Assembly (NCBI RefSeq): GCF_052324685.1
Contig: NC_135218.1
Location: forward strand, 16,722,479-16,786,478
Source of the DNA: Brachyhypopomus gauderio
Taxonomy: Eukaryota; Chordata; Actinopteri; Gymnotiformes; Hypopomidae
Direction of reading: 5' to 3'
DNA length: 64,000 bases
Positions within the stretch are counted from its first letter, which is position 1. Every line of letters starts with the position of its first letter. The notes under the pieces were generated by a model. It was not told the DNA's origin and did not search any database. It saw nothing but the letters and a program-made list of their open reading frames with translations. Below, piece after piece: positions 11,083 to 23,063 of this stretch. The translations under genes were made by a program, and so were the position numbers.

Positions 11083-14000
11083 TCAGAGCTGACTGGCCAA
11101 TGAGGACCTGATAATGTTGTGCAGTGTATCCACCTGTCGTGAAAGGAAAGGACATGTATGAGCACCGGTGAACCTCGTGACAGTTGTGGGGATGCGTGTG
11201 GTGCTTCACCTCTCTGCCTTCTCCCACTCTGAGATTCTTCAGCTTGTAGACGCTGACCTGGCCCCCACTGTCGCCAACCAGGACACAGTCTGTGTTGGCG
11301 GCAAACAGAAGAGAGGTGGGCTTCACCCCTGGACGGGCCACGCTCACAATGGTTGGATCCAGACTGTGAAGGAAAGAGCGACAGGAGTGAAGAGGAGCCC
11401 GGGGGAGATGAAGCTGGAGAGAAAGGTCCAGGTTCTTACATGCTGGCTCCCAGGTCCCAGATCTCCAGCCTGCCCTCATTGACTGCACCAAACACGGTGG
11501 CCCACCTGGGTGACCACATTATGTCATGCACGGCCTTGTGGGTTGAGGTGAAGCCCAGAACAGGTGTGAAGATATCCTGCTTCCAAAGCTGAACGGTCCA
11601 GTCAGCGGAGCAGCTCAGAAACACATCTGGACACAAGGGTGACCATGTGATCTTATACACGGGACCCTATGCAGATGAAAAGAAATGTGTTTTCCTAATC
11701 AATAAGAGGCTTTTAAAAGGTTGCTGCAACAAGTTGGTATATCATGGTAAAGGGTTTTTTTTGATAATTTGACAAATACAGACATAGAGACCTGGAAACA
11801 GAAACAAATTCCTGAAGACAGACATCATGTGGACATGATGCAATGCTAGGATGTCCTGACCTCTCACAGGTGTACCTCTGCGTACAGTGTGAACCTACTC
11901 TGTGTGCCGTGTAGGTCTCGAGGAATTGCTCATTGTTTGAGCAGGAGCACTTGTGAATCAGACCCTCTTCTGTCCCAACCAAATAGATATTTGAATCCTG
12001 ATACACAGAAATATATGACAACAATACAAACACAAGCAGAGGCTCCATGACTAAATAGTAAGATGGTGTTAAGAGTGTGATCCAGTGCAGAGATGCTAAC
12101 ATTCTGGTGAAAATGGAAGCACAGGCCAGGTGCGTGGCGGGAGATCAGAGCATCACTCTTCCTCTCCTTCTCTCCCAGGTGCTTCCTCACGCCGCTTGTC
12201 CTCTTCAGCTTCATCAGATCTACATCGCACACATCCAGATGAAACCAAACCATTTTATTTGTTAAGGAATGACAAGAACCAAAACTGGGTTTTGCCCAGT
12301 CGCACATGTGACTCAGGAAGCCCTAGCAGCCCGGCGGAGCCGTTGTCACGTAAACGTTCACGTTTCACGGGGAGCCTGCTGATTCAGTGCCTCATCCTAT
12401 GGCCCCTGGAAGACTATTCTGGAGAAGCTTCCATGCATGTTTATAATGTACTGTTTACGCTTACTGTTTACATTTACTGTTTACGTTTGCCGCTTACCGA
12501 TGCTGTGGAGGCCTTTACGAAGAAACCACTTGCTGATCCTCCCATCGGCAGACACGGAGATTAGCATCTCGCTTTTGTCCTGAGCTGCAGGACCGTGCTC
12601 GCTGTTCACCCAGCTCAGCTGCCACACGGGACCCGTGTGTTTGTGAGCACAATCACTGTAAGAGACGGAGGGCCAGGGTCAGCCCTGTATCATTAAGGCA
12701 TTCTTTAAAAGACTGGTCTGTTTACGTTCCTAGACTAACAAGGAACCATAATGGTCAGTATTTTTAAACTGGTATACCCCATGATATGTTAGTGTTTACT
12801 GTGTGACACTGTGAACACTCTCTCGTGTCTTCAGCCTCTGGAAGCATTAGAGGTCATGGGAAACAGTGGATACAAGAATGTCATTGGTTGGAAATGTTTC
12901 ATCATGTTGATTAAAACTCATGTTAGTCATGTGACATTTACATCTGTGTAGAAGTGTAGGAAACACTCTGTGACATGTTTATCCACTGTCTCTGGAAACC
13001 TCTTACACTTCACTCATTTTGTTAGTTTGTGGTCTTCCCATCATAAATCCATAAATCTATTTTAGTGCTAAGTAGCACACTAAACCATACGTTCTTATGT
13101 TAACCGTTTGTTTCTCATATCAAGGCATTTCTCCATTTCATATGAGAATCGTGAGTGGCCAAAATCTTTTTAGCAAATTACATTGATTTTATCACGATCT
13201 GATCACGCCAAGTGAGAGGTAAAAATAATACATCTATGCTTATAGCGCCACCTGCTGTCAATGACTGGTGTTTCCTCTGTGCTCTGCACATTGTAGATGG
13301 CAATACTGCCGTCATGCATGCCCACTGCCAACTGACTAGGACTGCAAGATGAAAAATCTAGTGCAGTCACACCACTCTCGCAGTAGAAGACCTTCTCAGG
13401 CCACTGCAACACACACACACATACACAGTTAATTTGTTAATGTACCAGCTGTGAAGAAATTGATTTAATACACTGGTGTACATCTTTAACTCTATTTATG
13501 ACTGATGAAGATTAATGAGTGTGAATCATACAGTAGGGTTCTTCAAAGACCAGCAGCAGACTAGCCCAGATTTCTGATCTTTGAAGTCAAACTGGCCGTA
13601 TCCCACAGCCAGAAGGTCCTACAGCAGAACACAGGAGGAGTTACACTGCAACTTCACATTTTAGGAGGGAAAGCACTGGGGAGAAATTGACTATTATGTA
13701 GCTCATAATAATAATGAGAAGACATGGATGTAGGTATAGCTGGATAGCTGGGGTGTAGGGTGTAGTTACTGGATTCTTCTTGTTCCAGGCCATGGTGCTG
13801 ACATTGTGGCCCATGGTAAGCTCACAGTTGAAGGCCCAGAGGCGCTCCAGGGCTGGGTTGAGAGAGACGTCGTCCTGGCCTTCTCCCTCATCTCCTCCAC
13901 CAGCCGTCTGCGTTCTGTCTGGGTCTGCACAGACAACACCACAAGCTCAGGTTAAGACAATTCAATAACAGAGAGTGCAGCTGTGACGCACACTAAACAA

Positions 14001-16593
14001 AGATCAAAGACACTAGTCTTTGGGGACCCTAAAGATAAACAAAGATTACATTGTAATTGATGGTAAATAAATAATTTGTTTGAAAAATACTGAATATTCT
14101 TTTATTAAGTCACACTTCAGCGTGTATAGTTAAAAAAAAGAATCAAGTCATGCTTTACCTGGCAATATTGGCAGCTGTCTGTATGCAGCGAGTTTGGGCT
14201 GGTAGATATTCTCCAGAACAGTCCTCTCCATTACCAGCAGATCCTGCAGGAACTTCTCGGAGTGCAGGACTTCATCTGGGTCAGATTCACTCTCTACCTG
14301 AACCACAAAGGCCTCCATGTCTATTCGGGAGCTGGAAGTACTAGCTGTTTTCAGAGGGTGGATGAAAATGAGAATTTATCTGTGTATTGGAAATAATCTC
14401 CAGCAGTTAAATTAATCAGGTTCAGCACTGAATCAGTGAATATCTGTAACAACAATAACAAAACAAAACAAAAAAAGATCTCCAGTAATGACCTGTGCTG
14501 GAGCCACTGGTTCCAGACATGGTTCTGTCAAGAGCTCTAGATGAATGGATGTGATGAAGGGTGGAGGTGTCCAGGATGGTGGAGCTCACTCCATCTGCAG
14601 CGTTATCTGCCCCATCTGTCCCTACGCCACTCACAAATGAGTCATACAAGTCCCAGTTGGTGGCCATGGTAGCTGCAGGAGGTTTTCAGTGTAATGATAA
14701 TTGTCAGTGGAAAGTTTACTGATGATCACCACAAAACCTAAACTTCACATGAGCTTCTTAAGAAAAGTTTTAATTGCACACAAATGACACAAACAGTGTA
14801 GGAAATATATAAGCAAAACATTCTTACTACATTAAATTAATGTGATATATCTGGTATAAAATGGAAACATACAGTTAGTTGCAGTTAAAGGACTTTAAAA
14901 AAATTCAGTTCATTAAGTTACTTGCCTTTCTCCACCATAGAGATGCTATCGCTCTGGACCTCTTTAGCTTTGGGCGCCCCGTTAAACGTCTGCATGGAGC
15001 GCTCCATGTATCTATCATTGCCATGCCTGTTTTTGCAAAGCTCCTGATAGGCCATGTTCCTCTCCCTGCAGGCGAGGTAGCAAATGACAGACAAATGAGA
15101 CATGACAATGAAGGCGTTCCTGTGAAAAGCAGATGGTAGATGGGGTATTTCTATAAAAATCCCAAGTAGGACAGCCGAGTGGTTCCACAGCGATAGCAAG
15201 ACTTCTTGCAAAGCAACTAATGCAATATCATCATACATAAAACTGTTCATCATAGTACTGAACATTTATTCTACATTTTTAATCTCTACTTGTACAGAGA
15301 AATACAGTGAATGATGATGTCAGGTCTTACTTGACCATTTCAGCCTCCTCGGAGTCCACAGACACAGACACTGCAGGCATGTCCAGCAGCCAGACGGTCT
15401 CTGTCTCCGTGAGGTAACAATCCACCATGCAGTCTAACATGTGCTCCTTTATCTGCTCCTTTATCTCCTCTCGCCGCACCTGGACATCTTCGTGAAACAA
15501 ATGCATGACCCAAGAAGGTTTCAAATACAGAGCCAGTAGATTCAAATGCATTTACAGTGACTATATGGCATAAGCTTTACTATGTTTAGGGGACGTTCTC
15601 CTATGTCCTGACTCTCAGACTAAAGTAAGAGATTAAATTTGTCTGAGTTTTGTAAGTTTATTTTTGGATATTTATAGGGAGATAAAGGGGCAAACCTGAC
15701 AGACTAAGGGATATGTCCCTTTTTGTAGATGGATCTTCAATTTCATCATTCATGGATTCCATTGTAGACTGACTCGATCTGGATACTGAGCTGCTCCCAA
15801 ATACAGACCTGCAATGAAAAAATAATGCTGACTTTCACTGGAACTGCTTTTCATAAGCATACCCAACAATGGCAAAAATGATCTGAGCTCGTGTGCAGAA
15901 TAATGCCTAGCAGGTTGATTTTTTGTTAAGTGCTTACAAAAAATAATGTAAAATACCTTGTAAATGGTGGTGTAAAGCTTGCATTGGTGGTTTGGTATGC
16001 CGTGGACAGGAAGTCAGAGAGGGTACTCCCAGAAGACTCATGGGTTGTGAAGATTTTACTTTGTTTGGTTTGCAAAGCTCCAGGTTCGGGCTGGTACAGA
16101 GGCTGAGGTGTGACATCCTTTCCTGATTGATCGAAGACCTTAAGTAGAAAACAGAACCCTGTGAGCCTGGTTAACGGTGGCTGCACAAGTACCATGTACA
16201 GTGTAGTCTGGGTTCATGGGTTCACTACCTGCACCGTTTGTTTGTGGGTTTGAACAGAACCTCTGTCAATAACTTTACCATCCCCTGAGAAAGTGAAGCT
16301 CGTTCGGCGTATAGAGGCGTTCACACTCCTCGTATTTGTTACACTTTGGTTTACGCGAAGCAGTCCAGATGTCGACTGATTCGGCGTCCTTGACCTGATG
16401 TAAGGGAGAACATTTGACCTGCACACCACATTCACTACCTAACCTTCAAAAAAAGGTTATTTAAAGGTGTTTAAGTTAGCTAGTCAGCTACAATGCAAAG
16501 AACTAAAACGATGTAATGTTATTCTATCGTTAAAATAACTTACGTCGTCACTTTTAAAGTAGGCTTTATTTGCTTGGATGTTTTTATCGACAT
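11083..16593 (-). CDS. dnai4: Dynein axonemal intermediate chain 4 (WDR78)
   Basis: DNAI4/WDR78 is an intermediate chain of the inner-arm I1/f dynein of motile cilia. About 17 exons are visible on the minus strand. The start MSIKTSKQIKPTLK is at 16593-16544. The next exons cover about 16230-16395 (TSFTFSGDGKVIDRG), 15957-16138, 15690-15807, 15331-15490 (ETVWLLDMP), 14930-15066, 14493-14670 and 14158-14345. WD-repeat exons follow at about 13765-13926, 13545-13622, 13250-13404, 12498-12656 (VWQLSWV, SVSADGRISKWFL), 12108-12225, 11902-11999, 11440-11666 (SCSADWTVQLWKQ) and 11210-11363. The terminal exon 11083-11133 ends LASQL and a stop. Order and motifs match the family: a variable N-terminal half, then a C-terminal WD40 propeller. 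Some borders, especially in the N-terminal half, are approximate. A cilia-type X-box lies just upstream of the start. Confidence 0.9.
12440..12497 (-). repeat. Donor-like 13-bp tandem repeats beside a dnai4 splice donor
   Basis: Read in dnai4 sense, the exon ending ...CACAGCATCG is followed by GTAAGCGGCAAACGTAAA, then CAGTAAATGTAAA, CAGTAAGCGTAAA and CAGTACATTATAAA. Units of 13-14 nt repeat a GTAAGC-like splice-donor core at the true exon border (12498/12497). Confidence 0.75.
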
Positions 16594-17228
16594 TTTTCAC
16601 ACTACTGAAGATGAAACTGCTGTAATTATTTCGGCCACACGTCCAAACCGCCCGAAAGAACGTTGGTTGCTGTAACTATGGTAACAGGTTCTCCTCCGGA
16701 CCTGCAGGAGGCGACATTCACCCCCATAGCGCCGCACACAGTCAAACGTGCTCAGAAGAAATGTGTCCCTAGCTTGTGCAGCTTTGCATATTTCTTTTTT
16801 ACCTAGCTGTGAATTATTTTCAGAGGTTTAAGACTGCCTGCACGGAGAGTAGCCTGAGCAGATAAAACCGAAGTTGTTTTTATAGCTAGTAAGAGGACAC
16901 GTTGTGGACTTACTTCCTTTACTTTCCCTTTCTAGCACGCTAGCTTAGCTATCTCCAGCTTAGCTGGCTGTCATATGTACGTGTGGAATATCACTGACTC
17001 TTATCATCTCGCTTACTGAACTGTATTAGTATCATAAGGGTAACAAAACTTTTTTCCGTAATGAAAATTTCTTATATGTATATAAATGTACTTTACATAT
17101 GTTAACTTGTTGGTTACTGCTCTTATGACAGAGTTGTGTGGAAGGTGAGTGAGCTGTTGAATATTAAACTGGCTGTGCTCTCCCTCCCTCTCTCCTTTTA
17201 AGAGTTTTCCGGGGCAGAGCTGCCCAAA
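16594..17228. promoter_or_regulatory. Shared divergent promoter region, dnai4 / pars2
   Basis: Only 635 bp separate the dnai4 start codon (minus strand) from the pars2 start codon (plus strand). The interval must hold both promoters and 5' UTRs. No TATA box is evident. It contains an X-box-like site close to dnai4. A bidirectional promoter is an inference from geometry. Confidence 0.6.
16672..16685 (-). promoter_or_regulatory. X-box-like (RFX) site upstream of dnai4
   Basis: In dnai4 sense the sequence is GTTACC-AT-AGTTAC. The RFX consensus is GTNRCC-N(0-3)-RGYAAC; the left half-site matches fully and the right half-site matches at five of six positions. It sits about 80 bp upstream of the dnai4 start codon, a usual place for X-boxes of ciliary genes. 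RFX control is inferred from motif, place and gene function. Confidence 0.55.
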
Positions 17229-19976
17229 ATGGAGGGTCTGATGCATCTCCATATCCACAAACTCCACGCCATACTGCCCAGATCACTGAGCAAAGCGTGT
17301 AGAAGGAGCCATCACTGTGTGTCCCAGCCCGCCCCCTCATCTCCCCCCCGTCCTGTCACTCCAGTGCCACTGGTGTCGCGCATCTTCCAGCCCTCGAATC
17401 TCCGTGAAGGTCAGGAGGTCGGGGACCTGACGTGCCGCAGCCAGAGGCTGATGCTGCAGGCGGGCCTGCTCCAGCTGTCCAGCCCCGGTTGCTTCCACTA
17501 CCTGCCCTCCGCCCTGCGCTCCATGGAGAAACTGGTGAGGCTCATCGACCAGGAGATGCAGGGCATCGGCGGGCAGAAGGTGGACATGCCGGCGCTGTGT
17601 GGGGCTGAGCTGTGGAGACGCAGCGGCCGCTGGACGCTGATGGGCAAGGAGATGTTCCGGCTGCGTGACCGTCACAATGCCGAGTACTGCCTGGGGCCCA
17701 CGCACGAAGAGGCCGTCACAGAGCTGCTCGCCCTGCAGAGCACACTGTCCTACAGGCAGCTGCCTCTGCTCCTCTATCAGGTATTCAGAACGCCTCCCCG
17801 CTAGGGTTGCAGCGGTAACCGGTTTCACGGTATACCACGGTATTAAAATGCACGGTTATCATACCGTGTGCGTTTGCTTATTACCGGTAAAAAGCAAGCC
17901 AGCGGAGAAACTGACCCGCGCATGCGCAACTCCGCTCCGGTTCAGCTACTCAGCACACAGCAGTGAGAATGGCAGAAAGTGCATCAGACTTAACACATTA
18001 ACACAAAAAGCTAAACTAAAATCAGTGGCGAAAATGACGTAATCGCGGTGGCTCCGCAGGTGCGCGAGGGTCTCGCGCGCTGTCGATTCGCGAGGTCGTG
18101 CACCTCTCGAATTTTGTAACTTTGCGCGCGCTGCGCCTCAGCGCAATGAACAGTCATGTTTGCAGGATTCATACACGTTTAAAAGGTGGAATTAAAACAC
18201 TTGTACGTCACTTTAAAGGTCCGTTTCAATATTTCCCAGCACCTTAAACTTAATTAAGTTAAATATTTATACATATACTCGAAATAATTCGCTTTTTCAT
18301 CACATTATTTAATGGTTGTTTATTTCCAAAACGCAATCTTAACGTCTTCACGTTCTCTCATGTTTCGTCCTGGAATTACAAGAGGCTCGTATTTGTTAAC
18401 GTAAGACAAAAGAACTGTGCGGAGTCGCGTGCTACGGTCACTAGTGAAAGTATAAACCTAGCTTTTTATGGTCCTTGCTTTCACTGGATGTGAAAGACGC
18501 TATTAATTTACATGCGTTCAAATTCTAACGTACCTGTTTTTGATATGTTAAAACCAGACTCGGTGTGAAAGCCTTAAAATATAAATCTCTATTGTGAGGG
18601 TCATGTCAGAAATAAATCCTCTCTTTCTGCAGTATCTGGTTATATTCTAACTTGGCAGTACAACGGACGTTTACAACAGTTGTTGATCAGACACTGACCC
18701 AGGCTGAGTTTATCAGATATTAAATAATTTAAACTTAAATAATTGTACTGAAATCCATGATTTAGGTTTCTCTAATTTTGCAGTATTTATATAAACATGT
18801 GTACAGCTTATTTTTTTAAAGGACACATTTTGTATACAATAGTTCCAGGTTTCTACAATAAATAGTTAATTGAACAAAAATAACTTGTTGTAATTTCTTT
18901 AAGGGTCAGTGTATCTTTTAATAATATACAAACTAACTGTGATACCGTGATAACCGTGATACCGCGGTATTTTCTGAGACGGTTATCATACCGTGAAAAT
19001 CTCATACCGTTGCAACCCTACTCCCCGCTCAGTTCATATGAAATAGTTTTGAAGAAACGGTTTCTCGCTTCATTCTCCGACGTGTGATCTGCAGGTCACC
19101 CGAAAGTTTCGCGATGAGCAGAAGCCGAAGTTCGGGCTGCTACGAGGCCGGGAGTTCTACATGAAGGACATGTACTCGTTTGATGTTAGCGAGGAGGCGG
19201 CCCTTCACACCTATCGGTCTGTGTGCGGTGCGTATGGGCGTCTGCTCCATAGACTGGGCCTGAGGTGGATGCAGGTGCAGGCCGACACGGGCACCATCGG
19301 TGGATCGCTCTCGCACGAGTTTCACCTGCCAGCCGAGGTTGGAGAAGACCGTTTGCTCATGTGTGGGAACTGTGGTTTCTCTGCCAATGTGGAAACTGTG
19401 GAAGCCGGGAGAACCGACTGCCCCCGGTGTCTCACAGAACCCCTGACTGAGTCCAAAGGCATTGAGGTGGGACACACCTTCTACCTCGGCACAAAGTATT
19501 CGCAGGTATTCAATGCCACATTTACCAACGCTGAGAACAAGCCCACGCTGACACAGATGGGCTGCTTCGGCCTCGGGGTCACACGCATCCTCGCCGCCTC
19601 CGTTGAAGTGCTCTCCTCTGAGGACTCCGTCCGGTGGCCTGGACTCCTCGCTCCTTACCAAGTTTGTATCCTACCCCCTAAAAAAGGCAGCAAAGCCAGT
19701 GAGGGGATCCCCGTGGCCGAGGAGCTGGCCCAGCACCTAGGGAACCACTTACCTCATCTGAAAGGGGAGGTGGTCCTGGATGACAGGACCCAGTTGACCA
19801 TTGGCAAGCGGTTGAAGGACGCTGTCCGGCTGGGCTACCCCTATGTGGTGGTGGTGGGACAGAAGGTCATGGAGGAGGAGCCCGTGTTTGAGGTGGTGTG
19901 TCAGCAACGTGGGGAGGCCGTGTTCCTAAGCCGAGACGGCCTGCTGGACCTTTTGAGTGGAGTGGAGACAATTTAG
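17229..19976 (+). CDS. pars2: Prolyl-tRNA synthetase 2, mitochondrial
   Basis: PARS2 charges mitochondrial tRNA(Pro) with proline, using ATP, in the matrix. There are two coding exons, 17229-17780 and 19095-19976, joined in phase 0 (CAG|GTATTC ... CTGCAG|GTCACC). They give 477 residues, close to the human length as I recall it. The N-terminus is basic and serine-rich, fitting a mitochondrial targeting peptide. The class II synthetase core includes GPTHEEAVTELLA, VTRKFRDEQKPKFGLLRGRE with FYMKDMYSFD, and motif 3 GCFGLGVTRILAA. The C-terminal anticodon-binding domain begins near PYQVCILPPKK. It resembles the short bacterial-like ProRS without the large editing insertion. Its intron carries a hAT insertion. 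Adjacent ttc4 and ttc22 are also PARS2 neighbours in human. Confidence 0.95.
17802..19020. mobile_element. Non-autonomous hAT transposon inside the pars2 intron
   Basis: The element starts TAGGGTTGCAGCGGTAACCG and ends CATACCGTTGCAACCCTA, so its ends are inverted repeats (TAGGGTTGCA...TGCAACCCTA). Subterminal CACGGTAT/ATACCGTG motifs repeat near both ends. It is flanked by a perfect 8-bp duplication, CTCCCCGC, at 17794-17801 and 19021-19028, the hallmark of hAT transposition. The 1219-bp body has no transposase frame. The perfect duplication suggests a fairly recent insertion. Confidence 0.93.
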
Positions 19977-20343
19977 CGTAACCGAATTGGCGTCTTCTGT
20001 ATAATGAACTGCAGTTATATGTGTACTGGTCAAAACTACCATGGATAGTTTGTGAACATAATTATTTGTCTGTCATGTATTGATTTATGTTATCTGTACC
20101 CATCTTTCAAATAGACTTCTTTTAATAATAATCTCTTTGGTTTATTATTGTTGTTTTCTGTTTGAGGAATTAAAATTATGCAAGTTATGGAAGTTCTTTA
20201 CTCTATAAACATGTTAAATAAAAATGTACATTAAATAATACTATTTAATAACACCCAATGTATCCATCATACACCCATCATAATCGGCTCCCGGCCAGAT
20301 GGTGGCAGTAAGCAGCTGCGGCGCGTTCGTGTGACGCTACAGT

Positions 20344-20351
20344 CCGGAAGT
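20344..20351 (+). promoter_or_regulatory. ETS/GABP-type site upstream of ttc4
   Basis: CCGGAAGT, a strong ETS-factor core, lies about 115 bp upstream of the ttc4 start codon; a CACGTG E-box follows about 10 bp later (near 20361). Such pairs are typical of TATA-less housekeeping promoters. Use in vivo is inferred. Confidence 0.45.
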
Positions 20352-20466
20352 ATAACGTGCACGTGTGTTTACCAAACGTATTCCGTTATGCCACTTTAGG
20401 CGGTTAGCTATCTACCTAAGGAGTTATAATACAACAAACAGCGGTTGCTGTATAAAAAGTAAAACA

Positions 20467-21586
20467 ATGGCATCACTGGCTCCAGGAGAGGATAGCGACG
20501 ATGGCATGGACGAATTTATGGAGAAATTTAAGACGCATAAATACAAAAATGCATTTAACGAAAGCAACTGGGAAGAGGTAAGAACAGCCAGGTCTGTTGT
20601 TTCTTAAAGATGGATCTAGTTAGTCCTCCCGTTAAAGTGCGGTTCTCTTTTGTTACAGGAATTTGATAAGGTGCCCATGTTCATGAAGACAGCTCCCGAG
20701 GACATAGACCCAATGAAGCACCCCGACCTTGCCTGTCTACAGTCCATTATACACGACGATGAAAGGCCTCCGGAGGGTATCACTAGTGTACCTGCTGTTG
20801 ATGGATGATTCAGTTAAGAGCACTGCGGTCACTTGTTTAGTACTGCGTCGTACTAATGCCACCTGTATTCCCACAGAGCAAGCCAAGAGTCTAAAGGATG
20901 AGGGCAATGATTACTTTAAGGAAAAGAACTACAAGAAAGCAATCGTGTCCTACACAGCAGGGCTGAAAATGAACTGCCCTGACTCGGACCTCAATGTCAT
21001 TCTTCTTACTAATCGAGCCGCTGCCCATTTCCATCTAGGTATTAATTTCACCCATCCAATTTAAACACTTAAAGATCCGATCTAACCCAGTTTAAACACT
21101 TAACATTTCTTTGGATAAGTCATGTGAGGCATTAAATTTAAGCACTCAAAACGCATCATAATCTTGGTGTCCAAATAAAAGTCAGATCTAGGCTTAATTT
21201 GTAACATACATAATGATACATGGTACAACTGGCAGTCAAATGCTTTTATGACTGCTCAGCCACAATGTTAATAAAATTGAGTGTCAAACACTGTAATAAG
21301 TGCACAAGTAGATCCAGTGTAGCTTGTGTATTGTACTTGTTAGATGAATTTGTTATAGTTTGGATGTTTCCTCTTTTGGTAGGAAATATGCGCTCTGCTT
21401 TGAATGATGCCACCTGTGCAAGGAAAGTGAAACCTGCCCATTTAAAAGCCATCATCAGGGGTAAATGACTCCATATTATGCTGTTTTGGATTGTGAAAAA
21501 GTGCATTAACATGAAATACACTACCCATTTTAGGAATGATTACAGATTTGTGCAAGATATGTCAGTCACCAGTCTGTAAGCTGCAT

Positions 21587-21617
<31 letters not shown>

Positions 21618-23063
21618 AAGGGGCCCAGTGTTGTATGGAGATGCGTAATTATGAAGATGCGTTACAGTGGTGTGATGAGGGCCTGAAGGTTCTGCCCACT
21701 GACAAGAAACTGCTGGAGCTCCGAACCACAGCAGACAAACAGAGGGTAGACACAGCTAAGACCAGCACATAGAACCATAAACCAGATCACAGCACACAAA
21801 CAGAAGACTAAGACCAGCATACATAACCTTAATCCAGATCATAGCTGCATATACAAATTAGCACTCACCATTCATATTACCAGCTTTGCTTTATTCTGTG
21901 ATAAATGATTTATCAAATTAATGTGTGTCACACACAAACCACTTTGAGTTTTATTAATATATCTTCATTTTACACAATGTTTTCATACTGGAACTCTTGT
22001 TCAGTAAGATGCCTATTCATGTGTTGTCCGTGTGCTTTAGAGGGCAGCAGAGAGAGATGCAAGAAAATCTAAAGCTAAAGAGAAGAAGAATCAGAATGAG
22101 AGGGAAGCCTTACTAGCTGCTATTAAGGTAAGAGTAAAGCGAGCTATTACATTATTCAATATGTATTCCAAATGTTCAAACTGCTCCACGTGTTATTTGC
22201 CCCAGGACCGAGGTGTTCGGCTCCTGCAGCAACCACCTCAGCGTCGGGGATCCGAAAGTGAGGAGGATGGGGATGATGATGGATCCACAACCGCCATGGC
22301 AGAGCTGCGTCTGGACGGGCTCAGCTCCCAGGAGGCCACAGGAGCGCAAGTGTACCTGGATGAGCAGGGCGCCCTCCACTGGCCAGTACTGTTCCTGTAC
22401 CCTGAGCATAGCCAGACTGACTTGATCTCAGCGTTCTGTGAAAACTCGACGTGTGTACCTGAACACAGCATGGTCGGATTTGGTGCGTCTGATGTGTGTG
22501 GAGGTTATAATATGAAATATTGCAATATTTCTATTTCCTGCTGTTCAGCTTCATAGATCATTTGGCAGTCATGTTTGGAGAAGAATTGCCTCCCTGGGAC
22601 ACAGAAAGAAAATATCACCCACAACATCTTCAGGTGAGTCTAGAGATCTTGCTAAGCCTAAAAATGTTTCCAGTGTGAACATGCAGGGCACATCAACTTT
22701 CCAATACTTCAAGACTTATTTCCTTTACATTCTTGACTCATCTACACGGTCATCTTTGGCGTATCGTTATAGGTGTTCTTTGAAGACCAGGAGACAGAGC
22801 ATCTTTATGAAGTGGATGTGGGAACATCACTCCTGAAGGTCCTTCAACTCCCATGGTATTCACACTGAAGTCTTTCTCCCTTACACGCTCACAGATTGGA
22901 TAGCTGTGTTTAATGCAGTATAGCAAGTGCTTGTCTTATTGCTGTGTTTTCTTCTTTTAGTTGCTCTGTGAAGGCAGGAACACCCAGCTTCATTGTGATG
23001 GTAAAAGGGTCTCCATTTTGTAAGCAGTTTTTATCCAGCAAGAAAGTTCATAGACCAAAGTGA
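20467..23063 (+). CDS. ttc4: Tetratricopeptide repeat protein 4 (Hsp90/Hsp70 co-chaperone)
   Basis: TTC4 is the vertebrate counterpart of yeast Cns1, a TPR co-chaperone of Hsp90 and Hsp70. Ten exons were traced: 20467-20577, 20659-20776, 20877-21038, 21383-21460, 21621-21745, 22041-22127, 22206-22450, 22549-22633, 22773-22855 and 22961-23063. Their summed length is divisible by three and encodes 398 residues, near the family length. The start MASLAPGEDSDDGMDEFMEK leads into FKTHKYKNAF. The TPR region contains AKSLKDEGNDYFKEKNYKKA, LLTNRAAAHFHLGN and YEDALQWCDEGL, with conserved asparagine and arginine residues of a carboxylate clamp. A basic helix follows (RKSKAKEKKNQNEREALLAA), then the C-terminal wheel-like domain (WPVLFLYPEHSQTDLISAF, FIDHLAVMFGE) ending HRPK. 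It lies 490 bp after pars2. Confidence 0.94.
21590..21617 (+). repeat. (GT)n tract at ttc4 3' splice site
   Basis: A GT tract with one TTT interruption runs to GTGAAG, the acceptor of the exon at 21621. No pyrimidine tract separates repeat and AG. Confidence 0.9.

Noticed and set aside
17337-17828. 163-codon minus-strand frame
   Set aside because: It is antisense to pars2 exon 1, which has clear synthetase motifs.
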